NCBI GenBank assembly: GCA_028277395.1
Contig: JANQGJ010000071.1
Coordinates: forward strand, 203,696-267,695
DNA: 64,000 bases
Source of the DNA: Bacteroidales bacterium
GTDB taxonomy: Bacteria > Bacteroidota > Bacteroidia > Bacteroidales > F082
Reading direction: 5' to 3'
The position numbers and the translations under genes were made by a program. Each line of letters begins with the position of its first letter. The first letter of the stretch is position 1. Below the pieces are notes generated by a model. The model ran no database searches, had not been told where the DNA came from, and saw nothing but the letters and a program-made list of their open reading frames with translations. Of this stretch, positions 46,116-56,183 are shown one piece after another.

Positions 46116-46928
46116 TTAGAGTTGTTTGGCCAGTTCACTAAAAAGTTTTATTAAGTTTTTTTCGGCAATGGCAGCGTTGGCAAGCAGATCGTCGATACAG
46201 ACTGGTGCCAGATTATCCGGATCACAAAGATCGGTGATAACTGAAACAGCAGCAACCTTTATGCCCATATGATTCGCAACAATTACCTCCGGTACGGTTG
46301 ACATACCTACCGCATCAGCTCCCATTAGTTTTATAAATCTGTACTCTGCTCTTGTTTCCAGACTCGGACCAATCCATGATACATAAACACCCTTGTTTAC
46401 TTTAATGTCTAACCTGTTGGCAATCTGCTCCATTTTGTTAATAAGTATTTTGTCATAAGGTTCACTCATATCGACAAACCTTGGTCCAAGTTTACTTTCA
46501 TTTTTACCCACCAGTGGATTACCTGGAAGCATATTTATATGATCGTCAATTATCATCAGGGAAGCAGGTTCATAATCAGGATTTATGCCACCTGCAGCAT
46601 TTGATACAAAAAGTGTTTCTACTCCCAGCATCTTCATAACCCTGATCGGGAAAGTAACTTCCTGCATGCTATATCCTTCATAAAAATGAAATCTGCCACT
46701 CATTACGAGTACTGATTTACCTTGGAGTTTTCCAAGAATTAATTTACCGGAATGACTTTCAACAGTTGCTATCGGGAAATTGGGAATATTTCTATAATCA
46801 ATACTTTTTTCTACATCAATATAATTAATAAGGCCGCCAAGGCCGGTGCCAAGTATAATACCTGTTTCAACATCTGTTATTCCGTTATCTGTTAGATATT
46901 CAGTGGTTTGTTTTATTTTGTCAAACAT
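46116..46928 (-). CDS. Purine-nucleoside phosphorylase, type I trimeric
   Basis: 270 residues. It splits inosine and guanosine with phosphate for purine salvage. Motifs are GIILGTGLGGL (phosphate loop), SHSGKL, MSGRFHFYEGYSMQEVTFPI, SNAAGGINPDYEP, and MGADAVGMSTVPEV with the active-site E. Thirteen bases separate it from the DUF721 gene. Substrate range (guanosine/inosine) is by family analogy. Confidence 0.94.
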   Translation of the reverse strand: MFDKIKQTTEYLTDNGITDVETGIILGTGLGGLINYIDVEKSIDYRNIPNFPIATVESHSGKLILGKLQGKSVLVMSGRFHFYEGYSMQEVTFPIRVMKMLGVETLFVSNAAGGINPDYEPASLMIIDDHINMLPGNPLVGKNESKLGPRFVDMSEPYDKILINKMEQIANRLDIKVNKGVYVSWIGPSLETRAEYRFIKLMGADAVGMSTVPEVIVANHMGIKVAAVSVITDLCDPDNLAPVCIDDLLANAAIAEKNLIKLFSELAKQL

Positions 46929-46941
46929 TTATTCATCCTTT

Positions 46942-47235
46942 TTATTTCAAAATTATATCAGTAATAACTTCTTTGCCAATTTCGTTATTTAACTTCTTAA
47001 TAATACTACTTCGCTCCATGAAGATTTCATTTTTCAGGGCAGATGAATCAACATCAACATGCAAAACTTTATTTTTTACAAATAGATTAAGGGTATGCTT
47101 TGCAATAATACTGCCAACAACTTTATCCCAGGCGTTTATAATTCTGACACCATCCATTTTTTCAGTCCAGCCAAAGGCTTTAAACAATTGTTCAAGAACA
47201 TCCTTTATAGTTTTGTCATTATTACTGCTTACCAT
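46942..47235 (-). CDS. DUF721 (DciA-like) protein
   Basis: 97 residues from the ATG at 47235; a TTG three bases upstream is less likely. It keeps the DUF721 pattern: an N-terminal helix (IKDVLEQLFKAFG), then AWDKVVGSIIAKHT and the VLHVDVDSSALKNEIFMER strand-helix end. In other bacteria the DciA family helps load the replicative helicase DnaB, and the gene is usually beside recF. That neighbour arrangement is seen here, with a 54-base gap after recF, supporting the assignment. Confidence 0.82.
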   Translation of the reverse strand: MVSSNNDKTIKDVLEQLFKAFGWTEKMDGVRIINAWDKVVGSIIAKHTLNLFVKNKVLHVDVDSSALKNEIFMERSSIIKKLNNEIGKEVITDIILK

Positions 47236-47289
47236 CAATAAATACGTTTACGGGTACATTTTAATTAAACCATGACTACGACAGTATCC

Positions 47290-48411
47290 TTAATCTTTAC
47301 CGTTAATTATTCTTGTTGCGACACCTTTATTTATTTTGAAGATATTATGATCAATCGATACCATATTAAATATCTTCTCTATACGTTGTTGCTGGGTATC
47401 TGTTATAAAAACCTGACCAAAGTTATTTTCGCTAACAAGTTGAATTATCTGGGTTACCCTGTTATCATCAAGTTTATCGAAAATATCATCGAACAACAGG
47501 ATTGGTTTAAAAGTTACCAATCTGCGTGTAAACTCAAATTGTGCAAGTTTAACTGCGATTACAAACGTCTTTTGTTGTCCCTGAGATCCAAACTTTTTCA
47601 CTGGATACCCGTTTATATGAAAAATCAGATCATCTTTATGTATACCACCTGATGTGTATCTGAGCATTTTGTCTTTTGAAAATGAAGTATCCAGTAACTC
47701 ACTAAAGGATACTTCTTTGAGTTGAGATATGTAGTCTATACTTACTTTTTCATCTGTACCGGCTAAAAACCTGTAATACTCTTCAAACAGCGGGTTAAAT
47801 TCTTCAAGAAACTTCTGTCTTTTTTTAAATATCTTTTCACCATGTACTACTAACTTTTCATTCCAAATCCCTAATGCTGTTTGATCATATACTCCGGATT
47901 CAAACATGTTTTTAAGTAGCGTATTGCGTTGCAACAGCGATTTATTATAGCTAAGCAGATCGTTAAGATAGACTCTGTCGAACTGTGATATGACACCATC
48001 TATGTATTTTCTTCTTAACTCGCTTCCATCATTAATCAGATCACGATCGTAAGGTGAGATCATTACAAGTGGAATCAATCCGATATGATCTGCAAGTCGG
48101 TTGTACTTATTGCTATTTAGTTTAAATACTTTTTTATGGTTCCGTTTCTGAACACAACTTACCTTATCAGATGTATTCTCCTGATTATTATAATTACCAT
48201 GTATCGCAAAGAAATCTCTTTCGTGGTTTATATTTTGAGAATCTACCGAGTTGAAATAACTTTTGCAAAACGAAAGGTAATAAATAGCATCAAGAATATT
48301 GGTTTTACCGGAACCATTATTGCCAACAAAACAGTTTAACTTATCACTAAATTCAAACTCAGCGTCATAATAATTTTTGAAATTAGTTAGAGATAGTTTC
48401 TGTAAAAACAT
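47290..48411 (-). CDS. recF: DNA replication and repair protein RecF
   Basis: 373 residues. RecF binds gapped DNA with RecO and RecR to load RecA. Walker A is GNNGSGKTNILDAIYYLS near residue 30, the signature GSQGQQKTFVIAVKLAQ lies in the last third, and Walker B is LLFDDIFDKLDDNR. Length is typical. It is the first of three adjacent minus-strand genes with DUF721 and purine phosphorylase. Confidence 0.96.
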   Translation of the reverse strand: MFLQKLSLTNFKNYYDAEFEFSDKLNCFVGNNGSGKTNILDAIYYLSFCKSYFNSVDSQNINHERDFFAIHGNYNNQENTSDKVSCVQKRNHKKVFKLNSNKYNRLADHIGLIPLVMISPYDRDLINDGSELRRKYIDGVISQFDRVYLNDLLSYNKSLLQRNTLLKNMFESGVYDQTALGIWNEKLVVHGEKIFKKRQKFLEEFNPLFEEYYRFLAGTDEKVSIDYISQLKEVSFSELLDTSFSKDKMLRYTSGGIHKDDLIFHINGYPVKKFGSQGQQKTFVIAVKLAQFEFTRRLVTFKPILLFDDIFDKLDDNRVTQIIQLVSENNFGQVFITDTQQQRIEKIFNMVSIDHNIFKINKGVATRIINGKD

Positions 48412-48585
48412 CAGGATTGTTATGTAAATTAAGTAGTAACTTGAATATCAAAGAAATCTGTTGCCTCTGTATTTTGAAGCTAAAATAAGAATAATAGCAA
48501 CATGCTGGCTTTAAAAATTCATTGACAGAAAATTCCCGGAGATGTAACTAATTACGGATAAAAAAGAATCAAAAATCGAATTGGT

Positions 48586-49638
48586 TTATTGCTTCATAAA
48601 TGAATCCAGATCGAATGCTACAGTGAAGTAATTTGGAGAACCGGCCAGACTATAGGTTACTCTTGAATAATTTATTCTGAATTTGTAAATCCTGACTCCA
48701 AATCCCCAGCTAAATCCAACCATAGCCATTCTGTCTTCAATTTTCATTTCCTGACGGCGACGGTAATTGTAACCGGCTCTGAGCGTAAGATTTTTTCCTA
48801 AATACAATTCTGTTCCGATAATAATGTGTCTCATGAACTGATCACCAAACTTTGCAAATCCTTTTTTTTCCTTGGCTTCACCGGTAATGGGATCAAATCC
48901 ATCAGAAGGATTTGCCGGGTCTTCGTAAGTGAGGTCCCATTTCTCAATATGATCGTATATCAATGAGAACCTGAACGGCACATGCTCCAGTCTTTTGGAA
49001 ATAGTGTATTGCAGATTGAATGGTAATGAACTTCTCTCAGCACCAGGATAATATGTAGTAATCTGGGCACCAATGTTTCTGGCAACCAACGACATTGTTA
49101 TACCTGATTTTGTATGATATGTTCCGGCAACATCAATTGCCATTCCAAATGAATTATAACTTTCATAGGAAGAGTAAATCAGTTTTGCAGCTGCACCAAT
49201 GGAGAATAATGAATCGAGTTGCCGTCCCCATCCGATGGTAAATGCCATATCATATGCCCCAAAAGTACCTCCAAGATTGCCGTTTGCATCAGCATAATCA
49301 ATTTTACCATAATCCATATATTGAAGAGTTCCCATAAAACTACCAACTTTATTGAAACTATTGGCATATTGAATACTACTGTAGTTGGTACCCGTAAAAA
49401 AGTTGATATAGTTAAGGGCCATACTATTGTCCATACCAGGGTTTATAAGTGATGGATTTACAAAACCTATATTGACATCATTATCGTTAATTGAAGCTAC
49501 ATTACCACCCAGAGCAGCAATTCTTGCGGAAACAGGTTGTTCAAGGAATTGATAACCAGTAGTTCCCCCAATCTGAGCAAAGTTAATATTGGAAATAAAA
49601 AATAGAAATCCGGCTAATAGTATTGATATTTTCTTCAC
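48586..49638 (-). CDS. porQ: Type IX secretion system protein PorQ
   Basis: 350 residues. A signal peptide (about 1-22, ending INFAQ) precedes a beta-barrel of the PorV/PorQ type. It starts GGTTGYQFLEQPVSARIAALGG (seen as two parts) and includes the NDVNIGFVNPSLINPGMD turn. PorQ is an outer-membrane component of T9SS attachment of cargo to the cell surface. The start codon is GTG, and the next Met is too far in. The window's T9SS cargo proteins make this a functional fit. Confidence 0.85.
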   Translation of the reverse strand: MKKISILLAGFLFFISNINFAQIGGTTGYQFLEQPVSARIAALGGNVASINDNDVNIGFVNPSLINPGMDNSMALNYINFFTGTNYSSIQYANSFNKVGSFMGTLQYMDYGKIDYADANGNLGGTFGAYDMAFTIGWGRQLDSLFSIGAAAKLIYSSYESYNSFGMAIDVAGTYHTKSGITMSLVARNIGAQITTYYPGAERSSLPFNLQYTISKRLEHVPFRFSLIYDHIEKWDLTYEDPANPSDGFDPITGEAKEKKGFAKFGDQFMRHIIIGTELYLGKNLTLRAGYNYRRRQEMKIEDRMAMVGFSWGFGVRIYKFRINYSRVTYSLAGSPNYFTVAFDLDSFMKQ

Positions 49639-49854
49639 TTACGGTAGTTGTTTAATTCATTGTTTAAACGATAATGGGCAATATTTATTACTTCAAATAT
49701 TACAATACGTTCTAAAAAAAGCTACAAATATCACAATCTTGATGATAACTGCAAAATAAAGATTGCTTTTCACAACGATATCTGAAGATTAACTAAAAGC
49801 AATAAAAGATCTAAAAGCCGGGATACTGATTTAAATGCCTAAATAATTATTTCA

Positions 49855-50568
49855 TCAGTTAGCTTTGGATATTCTTCCGCTGCCCGATATTCCCATATTG
49901 ATATCCGGTTCACCGGAGTAGATTATTTCTCCGCTACCGTTAATTTTCGCATTTAACTTGTTTAAGGCAAATATGCTTGCATTGCCAGAGCCGTTTATTT
50001 TTATATCTGCAGTAAATGAGTTCAGTCCCAGACCCTTGAAATTACCCGATCCGTTTATTACAGCTTTTAGATTTTGGCAGGTACCACTTAGTAAAATGTT
50101 TCCTGATCCGTCAATTTTACATTGAATTTGGTTAGAAATCAGGTTTAAGTGAATATTGCCTGATCCGGCTATTTTTAAATCAATATCATTTGCATTCATT
50201 GAAACATCAGAATATAAATCTGCACTACCTGAAATAATAACTGATGGAATAGTTGGTAGAGTTAAAGTAATCTCAATATCGCTATTGTCAGCATTACATA
50301 CGTCACCCTTAAGTACAAGTTTGTTTCTCCTGACTTCTGAAGTAATTGCTCTTTGGTATGATTCCGGTGCAGTGATTGTAAGGTTGTACACATCACCCGG
50401 GACTAACCTGATATTAGCAGGTATTTCAACCGATATTTCATTGTACGTTTCCATATCTCTGTTCTCAGTCGTAACAGGACCTTTGGCTTCTACACAGTTG
50501 ATGTTACAGGATGATATGGAAAACATCGCGATAATAATAATTAGAAAGGATAATTTATTACAGATCAT
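49855..50568 (-). CDS. DUF2807 lipoprotein (head GIN domain)
   Basis: 237 residues. A lipoprotein signal has the lipobox FSISSC near residue 21, and the mature protein is a right-handed parallel beta-structure with repeated GSGN motifs (SGSADLY, AGSGNIHL, DGSGNILL, NGSGNFKG, NGSGNASI). This is the DUF2807 head GIN pattern, of unknown function but very common in Bacteroidota. Part of its upstream region may hold a minus-strand TAATTTTG at 50597-50604. Confidence 0.85.
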   Translation of the reverse strand: MICNKLSFLIIIIAMFSISSCNINCVEAKGPVTTENRDMETYNEISVEIPANIRLVPGDVYNLTITAPESYQRAITSEVRRNKLVLKGDVCNADNSDIEITLTLPTIPSVIISGSADLYSDVSMNANDIDLKIAGSGNIHLNLISNQIQCKIDGSGNILLSGTCQNLKAVINGSGNFKGLGLNSFTADIKINGSGNASIFALNKLNAKINGSGEIIYSGEPDINMGISGSGRISKAN

Positions 50569-50787
50569 ATGATTATTATTTTGGTTCGAATAATTACAAA
50601 ATTAATGCATTTTGATGTTCAATACATATTTAGTTTATCCATTATGCCACCAATTAATTTTACAACTGTCCATGATATTTTAAATATGTTAAACAAGTAT
50701 TATAATTGGTATTAGGTTATTTTATCAATTCATAAAGTTATAATGATGATTTATAGTTTATATCTAAAATTACGGTTGAAAAAATAT

Positions 50788-50827
50788 TATATTTGTTTGA
50801 TCAAAAATTTATTGGCAATTATTGCCA
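50788..50827 (+). promoter_or_regulatory. -7 box and 15-bp palindrome upstream of subtilase
   Basis: TATATTTG (50788-50795) matches the -7 consensus, 71 bases before the ATG. TGGCAAT-T-ATTGCCA (50813-50827) is a perfect inverted repeat within the expected 5' leader. It may be a regulator site or a short leader hairpin. The rest of the 50569-50866 gap shows nothing further. Confidence 0.45.
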
Positions 50828-50866
50828 TACCTATCCATAATATTAATAAACAAAATTATTAATTAA

Positions 50867-53800
50867 ATGAAAAAATCGACCCTTATAGTAGTTTTATTAC
50901 TATTGATTACCGGCTTGTCTTTTGCACAGCTTGAAACCAATACTAAAGTTTTGGACAGGTTAAGTCAGGACTATAAACTAAAATCTGATCTCCAAAAACT
51001 GGAAGTTGAAGAGTATATAAAAGATAAAGGTATTCTTAAACGAACAGAAACTGACAGCACATTAAGAGAGTTAATGTATATTGATGATAATGGTATTCCA
51101 CAGTACTACATCACCCACAATGAAAATGCTGCTAAAACTATTTCTACCGATAAAGTTTATTCAGGTGGAGGAGCAGGATTGAGCTTATCAGGAACCGGTG
51201 TTACTGTCAGAGAGTGGGATGGAGGTACTGTATTAAGTACTCACCAGGAGTTTGATTCAAGAGTTACAAACGGCGATGCTACAGCTACACATTACCACGC
51301 GACACATGTTGCAGGTACGATTATGGCTTCGGGAGTTGTATCTTCTGCAAAGGGAATGTCTTACGCTGCTTCATTGAAAGCATATGACTGGACTGATGAC
51401 CAGTCTGAGATGTCTTCAGAAGCATCTTCAGGTGCGCTTGTAAGTAACCATTCCTATGGATATGTCAGAGGTTGGGATGACGGAACATGGAACGGAAATC
51501 CGGCTGTAAGTACAGCTGAGGATTATTTATTTGGATTTTATGATTCCAACACAAAAGCCTGGGATGATATCGCATATAATGCCCCATATTATTTAATAGT
51601 TAAATCTGCCGGAAACGATAGAAATGATACCGGTGATGGTTCATATCCGGATGACGGACCATATGATTGTATCGGACAGAGAGGTGTAGCAAAAAATATA
51701 CTTACAGTTGGAGCAGTTAATGATATAACAGGAGGCTGGACCCAGGCTTCGGACGTAGTAATGAGTTCTTTCAGTTCATGGGGCCCTGCCGACGATGGTA
51801 GAATAAAACCAGATATCGTGGGTAACGGTGTTGGCCTTTATTCAACATATAATACTGGAAATTCTGATTACGCATCGTTGAATGGTACCTCAATGTCAGC
51901 TCCTTCAGTTACAGGATCCATAGCGTTATTGATTCAGCACTATGAAAATACAGTTGGTTCGGGAAGTAAGATGAAAGCAGCTACAACCAAAGCCCTGGTT
52001 ATTCACACTGCTGATGAAGCCGGAACCAGTGATGGCCCTGATTACCAGTTTGGCTGGGGACTTATGAATACACGATCAGCTGCTGATAAAATTACTGAAG
52101 ACCAGACCACCGATGTAATGATGGAACATTATCTTAAAGATGGTGAGACTTATACAAGGGATATTACAACTACAGGTACAAGCCCCATAAAGGTTACGAT
52201 TGTTTGGACAGATCCTTCCGGGACACCACCTTCAGCATCTCTGGACCCTGCAGATGTGATGTTGGTAAATGATCTTGATCTTAAAATTACACAGGCATCA
52301 AATACATATTATCCCTGGAAACTTGATAAAGATAATCCTTCAAATGCAGCTACACAGGCTTCAGAGAACGATGTGGATAATGTAGAAGTAGTTTATATTT
52401 CCTCACCATCAAATTCAACTACTTATACAATAACTGTTGATCATGATGGTAGTTTAAGTGGTGGCGGACAGGCATTTTCCATGATCATCAGTGGAGACAT
52501 AAGTAATGCTGTTGCTCCAGAAGCTGAGTTTTATGCTGATGATGTTACTCCGGGAGTTGGACAACAGGTGAATATGTATGATGCTACAGCACACATACCC
52601 TCATCTTGGCTTTGGTCATTTAACCCTGCTACTGTTACTTATCTTAACGGAACATCTTCTACTTCACAAAACCCTGAGGTAGAGTTTACTGCAGCCGGCA
52701 CCTATGAAATCAGTCTTTACGCGGCCAATGCTAATGGAAATGATACGGAAACAAAAACAGGATATGTAACTGTTGCATCTGCATCAGGTTATTGTGATGG
52801 TTATTCTACAAACCCTTATGGTTATATTAGCAGGGTACAACTTGGAAGTATTGATAAGGTATCAACTTATACCAATACGGGAGGTTCTGATCCAAATGAT
52901 ACTTATTACGAGGATTGGACCGCATTTTCAACTGATCTTGCTTTATCTTCATCAAATTCTATTACAATAACTCTTGGGAGTACAAACTCAGGATTGGATA
53001 TGGGTATATGGATCGACTGGAACCAGGATGGAGATTTTGATGATACGGATGAAGAAGTACTCTGTGGAATTGATAACGGAGGAGCAGGAACCTACAACAT
53101 TAATGTTCCGGCAACAGCTTCACTAGGCTCAACCAGGATGAGATTATGGTCAAAATACTATGGCTCCACATGTAGCAGTTGTGGTAGCACATCAAATGGT
53201 GAAGTTGAAGATTATTCTGTCAATATTACTGCATCTTCCACAACATGGACAGGAACAACTTCTACTGACTGGGCAACATCAACAAACTGGAGTGGAAATT
53301 CAGTACCTTCAGAATCTAATAACGTTACAATACCAGGTTCGCCATCAGGTGGAGTATATCCTGTAATTGGCAGTAGTACTACTGATGCAGCTTGTTATGA
53401 CCTGACCATCGAATCTGGTGCCTCCCTTTCCGTTGCCGGTTATCTTACTGTAAACGGGACACTTACCAATAGTGCAGGAACAAGTGGTATTGTTATTGAA
53501 TCAACATCATCATCAAACGGATCATTATTGACAGATACCGATGGCATTAGTGGCACAGTAAAAAGGTATCTTGAGGGAGGAAAATGGCACTTAATTACTG
53601 CTCCAGTTAGTGGTGCAACTGCAACTAGTATCTATTTTGGCGGTACTCCCGAAGTTTATTTGAAGTCTTATAATGAAAATGACGACACATGGACCTATAT
53701 AACTGATGCTTCCGCATCAATGTATTTAGGACAGGGATTCGCAACATGGGTACAAACCGGCAACAATGCGACAGGAAGTTTCTTAGGATCAATGAAAGCC

Positions 53801-54820
53801 ACTGACCTGACACTTACCAGTGCTTCAACACCACCATTGGCATTTACAGATGCAAGTCATGGATATAACCTTATTGGAAATCCATTCCCCTGTGCACTTG
53901 ACTGGGATCAGGGAGGCTGGACAAGAACCAATATTGATGGAACTGCTTATGTATGGAAAGATGGCAGTAATTATCTTACAAGAAACTTATATGGTCAGGG
54001 TAGCCTTACCAACGGTATAATTCCTGTTGGGCAGGGATTCTTTATACAGGCAACATCAGCATCACCATCTGTTACTATTCCTAAACTTGCAAGAGTACAC
54101 AACGCACAGGCCTACCATGGATCCGAATCGGGAGAAAACGATCCTCCATATGCAATATTCAATGTTATTCATCAGGATCAAAATGATGAACTTTGGGTTA
54201 CATTTAGTGAAGATGCATCTGATGAATATGATCATGGACGTGATAGCCATAAAAGATTTGGAGATGGTACTGCACCTCAACTTTATATAAACCATAATAA
54301 TAATAAGTTGAGTATTGCAGCATTTTCTTTGCTAAATAACAGCAGTAGAACACTACCTCTGCATTTTGAAGCAAGAACTAATGGAGAACATGCTTTAGTA
54401 CTTAATGAACAATTAAATCTTGATGAAGTGGATATAATTCTGGAAGACTTAAAAACCGGTGATATTCAGGATATGAAAGCAGATACTGCCTACGTATTTA
54501 CTGGTGCAACATATCATAGTAATGATAGGTTCTTACTCCACTTTAACCCTGTTATAACAAATATAATTGACAACCCGGATATGATAGGACTAAAGATCTA
54601 TTCCTGGGATAAAGCCATTTATATTAAAAATATGCAATCAGGATCAGAACTGACAGATGTTCAGGTACAAATATTTGATATGTATGGCAGACGACTGGAT
54701 GTTAGAAAAATGGGTAATGCATCTGTCATTAAAATACCTGTTGATGTAAATAGCTCATACCTGATTGTAAAAGTTGTGAGTAATGGAAGTTCTTCAGTAA
54801 GTAAAGTATTTGTAAAATAA
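50867..54820 (+). CDS. Subtilisin-family serine protease with PKD, GEVED and T9SS domains
   Basis: 1317 residues. A signal peptide (about 1-20) is followed by a propeptide-like region. The S8 catalytic domain has D118 in REWDGG, H147 in HATHVAGT, and S342 in NGTSMSAPS. A P-proprotein-like beta domain follows (about 415-545). Then come a PKD-like region (about 550-635), a GEVED domain (about 640-785, with WIDWNQDGDFDDTDEE and NGEVEDYSVNI), an insertion of beta-rich repeats, and a T9SS tail that ends SSSVSKVFVK. It should be exported and surface-attached as a protease on extracellular or host proteins. Its active triad is complete. Confidence 0.92.
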   Translation: MKKSTLIVVLLLLITGLSFAQLETNTKVLDRLSQDYKLKSDLQKLEVEEYIKDKGILKRTETDSTLRELMYIDDNGIPQYYITHNENAAKTISTDKVYSGGGAGLSLSGTGVTVREWDGGTVLSTHQEFDSRVTNGDATATHYHATHVAGTIMASGVVSSAKGMSYAASLKAYDWTDDQSEMSSEASSGALVSNHSYGYVRGWDDGTWNGNPAVSTAEDYLFGFYDSNTKAWDDIAYNAPYYLIVKSAGNDRNDTGDGSYPDDGPYDCIGQRGVAKNILTVGAVNDITGGWTQASDVVMSSFSSWGPADDGRIKPDIVGNGVGLYSTYNTGNSDYASLNGTSMSAPSVTGSIALLIQHYENTVGSGSKMKAATTKALVIHTADEAGTSDGPDYQFGWGLMNTRSAADKITEDQTTDVMMEHYLKDGETYTRDITTTGTSPIKVTIVWTDPSGTPPSASLDPADVMLVNDLDLKITQASNTYYPWKLDKDNPSNAATQASENDVDNVEVVYISSPSNSTTYTITVDHDGSLSGGGQAFSMIISGDISNAVAPEAEFYADDVTPGVGQQVNMYDATAHIPSSWLWSFNPATVTYLNGTSSTSQNPEVEFTAAGTYEISLYAANANGNDTETKTGYVTVASASGYCDGYSTNPYGYISRVQLGSIDKVSTYTNTGGSDPNDTYYEDWTAFSTDLALSSSNSITITLGSTNSGLDMGIWIDWNQDGDFDDTDEEVLCGIDNGGAGTYNINVPATASLGSTRMRLWSKYYGSTCSSCGSTSNGEVEDYSVNITASSTTWTGTTSTDWATSTNWSGNSVPSESNNVTIPGSPSGGVYPVIGSSTTDAACYDLTIESGASLSVAGYLTVNGTLTNSAGTSGIVIESTSSSNGSLLTDTDGISGTVKRYLEGGKWHLITAPVSGATATSIYFGGTPEVYLKSYNENDDTWTYITDASASMYLGQGFATWVQTGNNATGSFLGSMKATDLTLTSASTPPLAFTDASHGYNLIGNPFPCALDWDQGGWTRTNIDGTAYVWKDGSNYLTRNLYGQGSLTNGIIPVGQGFFIQATSASPSVTIPKLARVHNAQAYHGSESGENDPPYAIFNVIHQDQNDELWVTFSEDASDEYDHGRDSHKRFGDGTAPQLYINHNNNKLSIAAFSLLNNSSRTLPLHFEARTNGEHALVLNEQLNLDEVDIILEDLKTGDIQDMKADTAYVFTGATYHSNDRFLLHFNPVITNIIDNPDMIGLKIYSWDKAIYIKNMQSGSELTDVQVQIFDMYGRRLDVRKMGNASVIKIPVDVNSSYLIVKVVSNGSSSVSKVFVK

Positions 54821-54838
54821 TCCAAAAATCGAATTAAA

Positions 54839-55075
54839 ATGAAGAAAGTAAGATTCATATTATCAATAATTCTTGTACTAACATTTAGTTTATCTTACTC
54901 TCAGATGAGAGGCCCCAGTGATCCTGGTGGTGATCCTGAAGTAGGAGGGGATCCACCTTTGGGAGCTCCGATTGGCAATGGTGCTTTTATTTTAATTGGA
55001 TTAGCAGTTGCCTATGGTGGTAAGAAATTATATAATTTGAGAAGATTGGATATGGAAGAACAGGAAGATGAATAA
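54839..55075 (+). CDS. Small exported protein with C-terminal membrane anchor
   Basis: 78 residues. A signal peptide (about 1-21) is followed by a Gly/Pro/Asp-rich stretch (GGDPEVGGDPP). A hydrophobic helix (GAFILIGLAVAYGGKKLYN) comes next, then a basic and acidic tail. This order, with a P-I-G turn, a helix and basic residues, resembles the short C-terminal sorting tails of small Bacteroidota proteins such as the PID-CTERM type, though I cannot confirm that family. The gene starts 18 bases after the subtilase stop, so it is probably co-transcribed with it. Confidence 0.7.
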   Translation: MKKVRFILSIILVLTFSLSYSQMRGPSDPGGDPEVGGDPPLGAPIGNGAFILIGLAVAYGGKKLYNLRRLDMEEQEDE

Positions 55076-55203
55076 TTCCTGTTCTTCGAAACATATCCTG
55101 AGGTGAATATTTTTTTAAATGAAGTTGGTTTAACTGCAATTACGATCATTGGTTGTTTATAAAAATCATGATAGTTAGCGGAAAGTTGAAAGGATATACA
55201 AGG

Positions 55204-56061
55204 TTAAATGAACATAGCCAGGGCAGGTAAAACAAAAACACCTTCACCTGTCAATCTATAATTTTTTTTGAAAAAGTTGTTGTTTGGAAACATTATGATC
55301 AGACCAAGTAACATATTCATTATAAATAGAATGATTAATGCAAAGGTTATATCTGATATCTCGATCGAAAACAAATAAATCAATATTGAAACTTCCACAA
55401 TTGCATGTAAACCAATCAGAAAACTTCTTGTGTTTTCTTTTCCGTAAGCAGTTGAAAATGAGCAGTAACCGTCGCAAATATCATCATCAAAATCAAACCA
55501 TGAGATCATAATACCCTCTGCCCAGGCAAGTACAAGGATAACCAGTATAATAAAAATTATATGATAGGGAGGGATGCCATTATACCAGATAAGAGGTCCC
55601 ATTATAATTCCGGTTGTATAAATAATTGCAATTATAATTTCCTTTGGAGTATTGTTTCTGATATTGTTGCCGAACATGTTTATGGCTCCAAAATAAACTA
55701 TTATAAGTAATAATAAAATAATTCCACCGGTTACAATTTGTTTATCAAGATAAAGTACTGATAAAACAAAAACAATGATAGCTGATAAGGTAGTAAATGT
55801 AATTAGCAGGTCCTTATAATGATAGTAGAAGTTATGGCGTTCAATTATTGCTTTACCTCTTTTTTTAAAACTATCAAGGATATGGTCAGTTGAATAAATT
55901 ACCCATACTGATACAGGCAATACGATCCACCACATTGGGTTTGGGGTAATATTCAATAGTTTTACAATAAAATAACCTGTTGAAACAGACCCTAATACAA
56001 CATCAAGACTTAAAAACTGTATGATTTCAATAATTTTATAGCTTTTTGTAGGATGTTTCAA
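55204..56061 (-). CDS. UbiA-like polytopic prenyltransferase
   Basis: 285 residues with eight to nine hydrophobic helices. Two aspartate-rich segments fit UbiA prenyltransferases: YSTDHILDSFKKR near residue 56 and SWFDFDDDICDGY near residue 190. These segments bind the Mg2+-prenyl diphosphate. The first lacks the usual N at its start (NDxxD). The substrate, quinone or other aromatic, is not known. The reading frame has no ATG until residue 43; a TTG at 56061, directly after an in-frame stop, is the likely start. It lies downstream of the act operon terminator. Confidence 0.7.
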   Translation of the reverse strand: MKHPTKSYKIIEIIQFLSLDVVLGSVSTGYFIVKLLNITPNPMWWIVLPVSVWVIYSTDHILDSFKKRGKAIIERHNFYYHYKDLLITFTTLSAIIVFVLSVLYLDKQIVTGGIILLLLIIVYFGAINMFGNNIRNNTPKEIIIAIIYTTGIIMGPLIWYNGIPPYHIIFIILVILVLAWAEGIMISWFDFDDDICDGYCSFSTAYGKENTRSFLIGLHAIVEVSILIYLFSIEISDITFALIILFIMNMLLGLIIMFPNNNFFKKNYRLTGEGVFVLPALAMFI

Positions 56062-56128
56062 TTAACAAGGTTTAAAAGTTTGAATTGAATAATCCTTAAA
56101 ATTATTCAATTCTTAGTTAATAGAAATA

Positions 56129-56161
56129 AAAAACCTCCCGATTCATAAAAACAGGAGGCTT
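56129..56161 (-). terminator. Rho-independent terminator of act operon
   Basis: On the minus strand GCCTCC pairs with GGAGG across a 15-base loop (CCTCC 56134-56138 and GGAGG 56154-56158 on plus), followed by a T-run from the A-rich stretch at 56128-56133. It lies 23 bases after the actF stop and separates act from the UbiA-like gene. Confidence 0.8.
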
Positions 56162-56183
56162 AAATATGTATTTAAACAATGAA

